Origin: Sweltsa coloradensis
Lineage: Eukaryota; Arthropoda; Insecta; Plecoptera; Chloroperlidae
Direction: 5' to 3'
Assembly: GCA_024449915.1 (NCBI GenBank)
Contig: JAMZAV010000447.1
Location: 929,366-993,365 of the forward strand
Length of the DNA: 64,000 nucleotides
Below, piece by piece: positions 56,183-64,000 of this stretch. Every line of letters begins with the position of its first letter. Position 1 is the first letter of the stretch. A program made the position numbers and the translations under genes. The notes beneath the pieces are model-generated. The model worked only from the letters and a program-made list of their open reading frames with translations. It was not told where the DNA came from and made no database searches.

Positions 56183-57499
56183 CTGTGGCACAAGAACAAA
56201 CATATTTAGTTAGTTCATTATTTAATAACTATTAACTTCTATTAAATTATTATCTATTAAAATAGTCTAGATTACATTCTACAAAAAATACATTTTAGAG
56301 AAAATAAGACAAAGAATTCCAAAGCATATTTAAATTACAAATGTACAAAATCTACCAAAGTTACCAAATTTACAAAATATTTTTTCACACAATACGAAAT
56401 TTGTGTTTAACAAAAGCAAGGCAGCAAAATTAAACTCTTGTACAAGACAGTGTCAAATTCTTCTTTGCTAAGTTATATAACAAAAAATGGCGAGGTTCAA
56501 TCACTCAATGGTTGTTTTGTTTTTCCTCCTAAACTAAAGTAACTATAGCTCAATATAATAATAATTCATTATCTAATCGTGATCAAGTACATATCACCGA
56601 TATAGACTTTTCCGAAGAGAGGGAGAGAGAGAGCGTGAAATAATATTTTGTAGTATAATAATATATTATAATGTAATTTAAAATTATGTATTTTACAATT
56701 ATTTTAGTTGAACTAAAACTTTTTTAATACTTGCAACGCAGGGAGGGATATATATGTTAAATTCACTACTATCATAGCATAGGCTACTGTACTACTAACC
56801 GATATTTAACTAACAACTACATGCTATAAGTATCATGGCTCGGTAAAGATGAATGATAATGATGATGATTCGTTAACCCATTCAGTGGAGAATTGGCCAA
56901 AATTAAGTTATTTTAAGCAATAATTTCAAAATACTAATTTTTTCTAAGATTTTTAGTGTTTTTCAAAAAAAAAAATCGGGATTTTTAAGGAATTTTGGAA
57001 ATTTTGGATTTTGAATTAAAGCCTTATTTTAGGTAAAGATGTAAATTTGATGTACATTCATAAAACAAGATTTTTTTGCAAATTTTCCATATTTTACATT
57101 TTTTGATCTCAATAATATCAATACTACTAATACATACTTTTCCAGATTTTTGCAGATTTTTATTTTCATTTTCTCTAAAATAGGCATTTTTTGTCCAATC
57201 GGGATGGAAATAAAAGTATATATTTTTAATGCAGGGAAAAATAAATTGGAGTCAAATTGAAAAAACTATCTTTTACCCGGATATAAATTTTGAAAGTTGA
57301 TGTCCATTACAGGGGAAAATTCCACTGAATGAGTTTAATATTCCCCATGCCATCAGGTACATCTTGGCTTATCTACCTTATTCTAAGATAACCAGCTTTA
57401 AACTTGATAAAAACCTAACTAAACTAAACATAACACATAACCCAAAACTCGTCAATAGAATATAAATATAGTTTTTAAAGACATTTAATGTTCTCTTAC
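56183..57499. other. Takeout-like gene 2 intron 5
   Basis: AT-rich, with a short GAGA run near 56620. No element recognised. Confidence 0.45.
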
Positions 57500-57651
57500 C
57501 CAGCAGCTTATTTCCGTTGAACAGGTTTTCAAGCGTGATGAACAACTTAGAGTTCTTGAATTCGGTATGTGGGGTATTTAGTAACCATTTTATGTCTTGT
57601 TGTTCCTTGTCTCCAGTTCGTAATTCGAGTTGACGTTGAAGGTTGTGTCAA
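57500..57651 (-). CDS. Takeout-like gene 2 exon 5, one base short
   Basis: DTTFNVNSNYELETRNNKT, then another frame reading KLFITLENLFNGNKLLG. 152 bases against 153 in gene 1. Confidence 0.82.
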
Positions 57652-57710
57652 CTGGAAGGACGCAAATGATTATTTTTAAAACTTATTCGTGAAGTGATTG
57701 TTTCTTTGAA

Positions 57711-58325
57711 AAAAATCGTAAAATTGCGATTTTCGGGAGAAATAATTTTTAGATTTCGCTAAAAAAACGTGACAGTACTTTTTTCGAAGGCCTTCAGAAA
57801 AATTTCATCGAAATTGAAGTATCTGTTTAGCCGGAATCGAGTTAACAAACACAAAAAAATACAAACAAAAAAAAATGAAAAAAGAAAAAATCGTAAAAAT
57901 GCGATTTTCAAAGATAATTTTTTTTGCGATTGCGCTAAAAAAACGTGGCAGTTCTAAGTTCATAGATTTCGAAGGCCTCCAGAAAATGTCATTGCAATTA
58001 GAGTATTGGTTTAGCCGAAATCGTGTTAACAAACACACACTAACACAAACAGAAAAAAAAGAAAAAATGAAAAATCGTAAAATTGCAATTTTCATGAAAA
58101 ATAGTTTGTCTATTGCGCTCACAAACGTGGCAGTTCTTAAATTTAGAGTTTTCGAAGGCCTCCAAAAAATTTCATGGCAATGGGAGTATCGTTTAAGCCG
58201 GAATCGTATTAACAAACACTCAAAAATACAAACAGAAAAAAATAACAAAAATAACAAATAAAAAATTCCGAATTTTTTTTCCAGTGTAGTGGAAATGAAA
58301 TCTTCGCTTCGCTCGCTACGCTCAT
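57711..58325. repeat. Tandem array of about 175-185-base units
   Basis: Three units starting near 57713, 57886 and 58071, each with ATCGTAAAATTGCGATTTTC, TTCGAAGGCCTCCA and TTTAGCCGGAATCGTGTTAA, then a terminal piece with TTCGCTTCGCTCGCTACGCT. It directly abuts exon 4 of gene 2. Same family as 40735-41330. ORFs across it are only repeat translations. Confidence 0.88.
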
Positions 58326-58346
58326 CAATAAAATAATAACACTTAC

Positions 58347-58478
58347 TTAAAGTGATGTTTGATGGTCCTTGCCCACGATTGGCAAAAGAAGAATCCGCCC
58401 AGTTAGTTATATGTACTTAGGACAGTCGTTACCGGGATAAATGCACCCAAGTACATACGCTTTTTCTCGAAATCGATA
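58347..58478 (-). CDS. Takeout-like gene 2 exon 4, two bases short
   Basis: IDFEKKRMYLGAFIPVTTVL, then GRILLLPIVG in a second frame and PSNITL in a third. 132 bases against 134 in gene 1. Confidence 0.8.
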
Positions 58479-58942
58479 CTGGAAGTAAAGAATTTGTTTG
58501 AGAGTAAATTAATACAATCATACTTGTAGTATTTTCAATATTGCTATTGAAGCCAGAAGTACATTGGGCCTACCCTACAACTTCTAGTAACTTAAGATGT
58601 TGAAGAAAGAGTCTGAAATGTATATTTGAAGCCAGAAGCACATTGGGCCCAACCTGCAACTTCTAGTAACTTGAGATGTTGAAGAAAGGGTCTGAAATGT
58701 ATATGGCCATCTTGTTTGATAACCAAAACATGGCCAACATGGCACACCAACATGGCTCACCAACATGGCATGGGGGGGGGTGTCAGTGAAATTGAAGTCT
58801 TTGCTTCGCTGATCTAATAAAAAATATCCAATTTTGGACTTAATAAATAATGAAATATAAAAACAACAATATTTAACACTACAACAATGTTGTTTTTTTG
58901 TCCATTACAATGTCGACATCAAAGTAAGTACAAACGAATTAC

Positions 58943-59092
58943 TTGGGATTCGATGAGCTTTGTCTGCGCCAACCCCCATGATCTTGATGTCTCTAACGGT
59001 TATATCGAGGCCGATCTTATATACTCCCTTGTCAATATGAATCTCTGTCACCTCTAGGGGGTCCATCGCGGGGATGCGGAACTTTCTGTCAC
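58943..59092 (-). CDS. Takeout-like gene 2 exon 3
   Basis: DRKFRIPAMDPLEVTEIHID, YKIGLDITVRDIKIMGVGA. Open, but the phase with exon 4 is off by one base. Donor GTAATT. Confidence 0.85.
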
Positions 59093-59799
59093 CTGGAAGG
59101 AAAAAAGACGCTACTCAAATAATATATTTAGGTACAGATTCAATTTTTGAACAGGGAAGACTTTAACAGATGTGGAATACATAAAGGGTACCCGTAAAAG
59201 GAGATCTTGCCCTTTTGAATGTCAGTAGGATATTTTCCCGCTAAACCACATTTTGCGGAAAGTATAGTATAGAAATATAAATGAATGTTCATTGAAAATA
59301 ATAAAAAGCCTAAAGTGGACATTTATAAAAATCATTTAAAAATCTTCAATTGTGTGCAGTTTATAAGGCACAATCAAGCTTATCAGCTTGGATGGGGAAA
59401 ATTTAAAAATGGATTTAAGCAGAACCTTTGAAACGGCCATAAAACAAACTTTTTGTACCACTTTCTGTGGTTTGCAGTAGATTTTGGAATGGTCCAGATA
59501 AAAAAGTGTTTTAAAAAATAATTTTGCCAGATAAAATCTTTAAATTTTAAAAAAAGTTTTGAAATATATCAGATGGTAACATCTAATAAAATTTTTTCAC
59601 TGATTCTAGTGGTAATTGCTTATCTATCGTCTTTGTAAAATTTTAGTTATTATGAGTCTCACACCTTAACTTTTCGTTTAAGTGTTAGGCCTAGACCCCA
59701 ATAATGAAATTGATCTAAACGTAAGGACTACAATATCAGTAATTTTTTGTCGTATATCATTCTAGTTATATAATTTGTAAAATTATATTCTTGATCATT
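59093..59799. other. Takeout-like gene 2 intron 2, left part
   Basis: AT-rich, nothing recognised. Confidence 0.4.
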
Positions 59800-59965
59800 A
59801 TGGGCCGTCCGCGGTGGATATAAGATTAGGGCGCTGATCCAAAGCGTGGCTTTACGAGGACTTGGGCTCGAATCCGCATACTGTATGTTTTTTTGTAATC
59901 GTCCCTTCACCACTCATCGTCTCGAATAGCTTTAGTGCATTAATGCATGGAACGTAAGGAAGAGA
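59800..59965 (+). mobile_element. SINE with tRNA head and family C tail
   Basis: A head with GCGGTGGATATAAGATTAGG and B box GGGCTCGAATCCG, then CACTCATCGTCTCGAATAGC and TTTAGTGCATTAATGCATGG, which is the 3' end of family C (2585-2630 on the minus strand). Confidence 0.7.
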
Positions 59966-60936
59966 AATCATCATCATCTTGGTCATTATGTTAGTGACTT
60001 GTGAAGATTAATTGAATTATACAAGATTCTATAATAGGTATAATTAAAAAGGTGTTGGATGTTGTGTTATGTTTGTTAATGACTAGGACAGAGAGGAAAA
60101 TCTCAACTCAACTCATAATCAAGAAAACCGTTTTTTTACGCACAGAACAAATACAAAGGCGCCAAAAATTGTTACAACACAAACTTAACACTTACCCAGA
60201 GTCGATAAAGAATTTCCTGTACGGGGAAACTAGATAACTCTAAGAATTCAACAAGAGTTAAAGCAAAACGCCCTTTCTTTTGTTCAAAGAGGTTGTTGGG
60301 GGAGGTCCCGGGTATCTTTTTTAGAAGTAAGTAGGTAGGAATGACGGACAGACGGAGGGGCAGAAAGTGATCCTGATAGGGAGAACCGCTTCCCAAAAAC
60401 AAAATTTTTTAAGGAGAAAATAAGATTTTTTTAAAAAGATTTTTTATTAGGGAGCGAAGTTTTTCTGACAGTTCGTCCGTCTGAGCGCTTGCCCACGTCT
60501 CACGATAATTTTTTTGTAAGTATTGCCCTTCATCAAATGGGGTAGGGAAAGACCCCCCCCCCCCATTCACCCATTAAGTTTAAACCATATAGCCTTACTA
60601 TAGGTGTTAAGATATCTATGGTTTAAACATTCCTTTGCCCGGCACCACTATTACTAATGAATGAAGAAAAGCGATGAACTTTTTTAAATTGCAAGCTTTT
60701 GGGAAAACTTTGTTATTAAATTTGTATAATGGAATAAAAGGGAAAAAAATACATAAATAAATAAACAAGCAGCCACCAAGAAGATCGACGCATTTCGCAT
60801 AATTTAATTTTTGTTTTCGTCTTTGACCATATTATGCTGATTAAGTAGTTTACTCTCATTCCCATAATTATACTGAAAAGTTATGTTTGCATAAAATTTA
60901 TTCACTAAACAAATGGTACACATGATATTTCTTTAC
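59966..60936. other. Takeout-like gene 2 intron 2, right part
   Basis: AT-rich, with a poly-C run near 60555. No element recognised. Confidence 0.4.
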
Positions 60937-61034
60937 CTTGCGCCAGTGATGGTATAGCCAGCTGCCTTCTTAAAGCGCGAAATCTTTGAACTTGTAGTCG
61001 GGGTCGTCTCTGTAGCATGTTTTCAACCAAGTGG
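60937..61034 (-). CDS. Takeout-like gene 2 exon 2, frame-broken
   Basis: PTWLKTCYRDDPDYKFKDF, then a second frame FKKAAGYTITGA. 98 bases; the phase is off by one. The first Cys is kept, the second is not seen. Confidence 0.78.
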
Positions 61035-61177
61035 CTGAAAGCCATTTTTTTAAAAACAGTTAAATATTGGTACCGTACAGCAAAGTTTCAGGCGATTTGA
61101 TTACATTTCTACGTCAATATTTAACATTTATTATTCAATTACAGTATATATCAGTTTTCTATGGTGGTAAGAAGGTT

Positions 61178-61572
61178 GACCATGACTTTGCATTTATATA
61201 AAATTTCAGGTAAAAATTTGTTGATTTCGTTCAAACTAACAAAAAATAAACGTGAACATGAAAAATTTGAATCTTTAGTATGGTTTCCGGTAATGTTGGA
61301 ATACTCGGATTCTCGATGTCGTCCCTAAAATATTATACCCCCTGAAAACACTCAAAATATTAGAATGTTTTCCTACTTATAAAGTTATATTGAACCATAG
61401 AAGTTAAATTACGTAGTTTTTCTGCATGTCCGAAAGCAGAATCACTAGGAGAACAGTGAATCCACCTCTTGTGAGCGCATAGTGCTACCCTTTTGTGTGA
61501 AGGTCTATAGCTATATGCTATGGCTAACTTCATCTCGAGCTTATATATATCCAACTTGATTGACCTTGGTTT
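61178..61572 (-). repeat. Segmental duplication, copy 2
   Basis: Partner of 53263-53671: promoter, first exon and first part of intron 1. Confidence 0.85.
61413..61480 (-). CDS. Takeout-like gene 2 exon 1, two bases short
   Basis: Same exon as 53512-53581, but with one T lost in two places, putting a TAG after 11 codons. Donor GTAATT. A TATA-like stretch (61541-61550) sits upstream in the same position as in the orphan copy. Confidence 0.8.
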
Positions 61573-61604
61573 GCACTAAACCCCCCAGTCCAGGAAATTT
61601 TATA

Positions 61605-61720
61605 AGATTAATACAATTCAGAAGTTTAAAAATCCATCCCGATCGGGGTTTTGAACCCGAGTCCCCCCACATTTCAGGTAGGCGGGATGGATTTTTAACT
61701 TCTGGAGTGTTTCCCCCACT
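61605..61720 (-). mobile_element. SINE family B fragment
   Basis: The minus strand reads CTCGGGTTCAAAACCCCGAT (B box) and ends ACTTCTGAATTGTATTAA, matching 63400-63500 in reverse. Confidence 0.7.
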
Positions 61721-62004
61721 AACCAAAACGAGAAATGTATTATAAAGTTGCAAAAATCAGTTGTATCCAGCATTGCATGGATCAGTCACGGGGCAAAATG
61801 ATTTTGTGTACGTGCATTAATAATACACAAATGAAGAACAGTGGAATCTCATTGCTTTTCAATGACAGATTTGTCTCATGTTTTTTCATAAGATTTTTTT
61901 AAGGCATGTAAAATTATAAGTTTGACACGTCTTATTTTGATTATTTGTACTTTTGTTTCAAAAGTGCAATAATCTTGTGTCTATTAATGATTAAATTAAA
62001 TTGT

Positions 62005-62400
62005 TTTAACGCCTCATAGGCTATTTTAGACGATGAGTGGTGATTAATGAGGATGATGGATAACTAGAAGGAAGAAGGGGAAACCGGTACCGGCACGTAG
62101 CCTAATACTTTCGAAAAGTATTAAGGGGACCAGGGGCCGTTACGTCCCATCCGAAAGGACGGTGTAAAACTTGACTGTTAAAATATAGGTTTCCCCACTA
62201 TGCGGACTGCCGAGCAGCCCTTTCGAAGTGAACAAAGCCGTTACACTAGCTCTCGAACACTTCATCTGTTCTAGCCAGCGGTTATACGGTTTTTGGGAGC
62301 AGAGCGTTTTACCCATCCCCCCCTGACCCCCCCCCGAGGTTGCTTTTTCTTTCGTGTTCGGTGGGAACCGGCTAAGCGACCGCGGCCTTAACCGCTGACA
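62005..62400 (-). mobile_element. SINE family C copy 2
   Basis: Longer copy of the 2585-2940 repeat. On the minus strand it starts with AAGGCCGCGGTCGCTTAGCC, a GC-rich head that may carry the Pol III promoter, and ends in an ATTTAATTTAATC-type AT tail. Confidence 0.78.
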
Positions 62401-63021
62401 TGTGATATTTAATAGTCACCAAGTCTTTACACCTTACCCTTACCAGACATCGAACCTTAAAACCCTAATCAGAATTGGCGGGGGAGGGGGGGGGGGGGTG
62501 TGAAAGGTTATAAGTGATAAATTTACATTTATTTACTAATAATTCAATTGTGTTTAATTGATATGTATTGATATTCGGATAATTTTGATTTCCATCATAT
62601 AATATGTACATTTTAATGAGTAGCATGTGTCCAACCCCGGGTCGCGCTTTATACGCTTGAGCCACCACTGTCGGTTGGCGGAAACAAGTCACATTTTTGT
62701 TCACGTTGATGGTCCAAAATGAAGTCCATTTCCAGAGAATATTGTAAATAAATACCACAATGTGTTTTTTTATGTCGTAGGTACGACGCTGTGACAGGTT
62801 GGGTAGGCATACTATTTTTAAACAGAATACAAATAAATGTTTCAAATACTGAGTTGGGGGTCTAATTGAGGGGCACAGAAACAATGGACCAATTAACACT
62901 TTTTGATATTGAGTTACGTGCATTTTACTATTACCCACAATCAAACTTTTGAGTGGCAACATGGATCAATATAACAACAATTTGGACCAACCTACATAAA
63001 TTAATCTACAAGATGTATAAT
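62401..63021. other. Right-hand intergenic region
   Basis: A poly-C/G run near 62485-62500, and on the minus strand at about 62640-62690 a bare SINE family A-like head (GTGGTGGCTCAAGCG). The 165-codon ORF here is not convincing as a gene. Confidence 0.45.
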
Positions 63022-63359
63022 CAGAGACAGGTATTTATGGTAAAAACAAAAATTTCACCGCTAAAAACCGTCAATTATTAATCATTTGAACACCAATCAT
63101 CGCTTTTGGGCAAAACAAAACCAAGATGCAAATAAGTTTCACCACCCAAATACCTATCTCTGAGTTCTCATAATTGCATTTTATTGTAATCTGCTATTCT
63201 TTTACAAGGTACCACAGCCAAAATTTCCAAAAATATCAGGGGGGAGAGAGATATAGAGCTTTCAACTAAATGTTAAATTATTTTCACCGCCAATTCACCT
63301 CTTTGGATATAATAAAAACGAAAATTGACTTTTATTTTCACCCCAAATACCTGTCTCTG
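63022..63359. mobile_element. hAT-like MITE
   Basis: Ends CAGAGACAGGTATTT and AAATACCTGTCTCTG are inverted. The flanks TGTATAAT (63014-63021) and TGTATAGT (63360-63367) match at 7 of 8 bases, as expected of an aged 8-base target duplication. An internal copy of the end motif lies near 63150. Confidence 0.8.
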
Positions 63360-63384
63360 TGTATAGTGCAACTACAACTCAGAA

Positions 63385-63505
63385 GTTAAATAGTTACCGT
63401 CTCGGTGGTCTAGTTGGCTAAGGTGCCTACCTGGAATGTGGGAGACTCGGGCTCGAACCAAGATCGGGATGGAATTTTTAACTTCTGAATTGTATTAAAT
63501 AGTAC
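63385..63505 (+). mobile_element. SINE family B, best head
   Basis: CGGTGGTCTAGTTGGCTAAG (A box) and GACTCGGGCTCGAACC (B box), then the tail ATTTTTAACTTCTGAATTGT. Confidence 0.78.
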
Positions 63506-64000
63506 GATCATGAATTTTTTAAGCGGCAAAATGGATCAATTACTTTCATAGAGTATTTTAGGCTGAAGTTATGACTAAAAAACTAAATCCAAATGTTACA
63601 TTTTAATTTAATTAGTATTGCTATTGTTTTTACAAAACAATGCGAACTACAATTATATTATAGCCATGAAGTTTAACTTCTGTAATGTACTACCCTAAGC
63701 AAACCTATACATGTATTAATTCATTTTAAAATTCAACTATCATAGAATATGAAGTTCCGTACGATGGCGGGGGTCATGAGGTGGAGATCAAGAGGAAATT
63801 ACTTTTTACCAAAGTTTAACAACAAATATGGATTTGATGGATGATTTTTTACTTAATACCCGCATTATTAATAGCCTCCCCGTTCATCAACGTTATCTTG
63901 ATAAACATATCAGCCATAAAATCAGAAACAAAAATCATTATCTTTAAAGTATACGCATAGAAGCTGCCAGATTCTGACCACTACCACCATCCCCGGAAAC
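63506..64000. other. Right edge of window
   Basis: AT-rich, no gene or repeat recognised. Confidence 0.4.

Larger units (their letters stand above)
56022..61480 (-). pseudogene. Takeout / JHBP-family gene 2, frame-broken
   Basis: The same six-exon plan as gene 1: 61413-61480, 60937-61034, 58943-59092, 58347-58478, 57500-57651, 56022-56182. All splice sites are present and family motifs are visible in most exons (CYRDDPDY, IPAMDPLEVTEIHID, IDFEKK, GPSNITL, ENLFNGNKLLG, MNKVLQDNWQEL). Exons 1-5 each carry one or two missing bases relative to gene 1, so the frame breaks repeatedly; exon 6 is open to TAA. All the breaks look like single-base losses, so either a young pseudogene or uncorrected assembly errors in a real gene is possible. 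The second conserved Cys of exon 2 is not readable. Confidence 0.8.

Noticed and set aside
57805..58257. 150-codon ORF with internally repeated protein sequence
   Set aside because: The repetition follows the DNA tandem units; there is no independent coding evidence.
62465..62962. 165-codon minus-strand ORF near the right edge
   Set aside because: It runs over a poly-G tract and a SINE head (the VVAQAYKARPGVG stretch is SINE-derived). No domain, no codon signature.

Overview
The window is nuclear DNA of an arthropod, almost certainly an insect. Coding sequence sits in short exons with GT-AG introns. Two genes belong to the takeout / juvenile-hormone-binding-protein (JHBP) family of arthropods, and the introns are full of non-LTR retrotransposons, tRNA-derived SINEs and MITEs. 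A hemipteran host is possible but cannot be proved from the sequence. Every host gene I can recognise is on the minus strand.

Positions 31585 down to 1172 hold 26 exons of a large animal-type (type I) fatty acid synthase-like gene, cut off by the left window edge. In transcript order the exons give the ketosynthase (KS), a KS-AT linker, a strongly degenerate acyltransferase (AT), the double-hotdog dehydratase (DH), the central non-catalytic region, the enoyl reductase (ER) and the first residues of the ketoreductase (KR). The rest of KR, and any ACP and thioesterase, would lie beyond base 1. KS, DH and ER motifs are present, but the AT has lost both the nucleophile-elbow motif (GHSxGE) and the GMGSQW-type motif, in exons whose splice phases all agree. 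Exon 2 carries two in-frame stops, and exons 7 and 23 each lack one base. The start of the KS active-site exon is present in three tandem copies. A 9.0 kb LTR element (18873-27878, two 1999-base LTRs, 4-base target duplication) lies in intron 4. Its two LTRs differ largely by one- or two-base indels, which warns that some frame breaks may be assembly errors.

Positions 32-37 kb are intergenic: a hexanucleotide array just upstream of the synthase start, a 5'-truncated Jockey/I-like non-LTR element, and AT-rich sequence.

Positions 37.4-61.5 kb carry the takeout-like genes. Gene 1 (37395-47111, six exons, 270 codons) is intact, with a signal peptide and a TATA/initiator promoter. Gene 2 (56022-61480) has the same six-exon structure but small frame breaks in exons 1-5 and an intact last exon. 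Between them, at 53512-53581, is an orphan first exon with its own TATA-like promoter, duplicated from gene 2. It is in the right phase to serve as an alternative first exon of gene 1. The 47-51 kb interval is filled by two non-LTR retrotransposon remnants embedded in (ATT)n arrays; one encodes a restriction-like endonuclease of the R4/Dong type.

Functionally, the window joins a fatty-acyl chain-building enzyme to secreted carriers for small hydrophobic ligands. A shared lipid, hydrocarbon or semiochemical role is possible but is only inferred from proximity.
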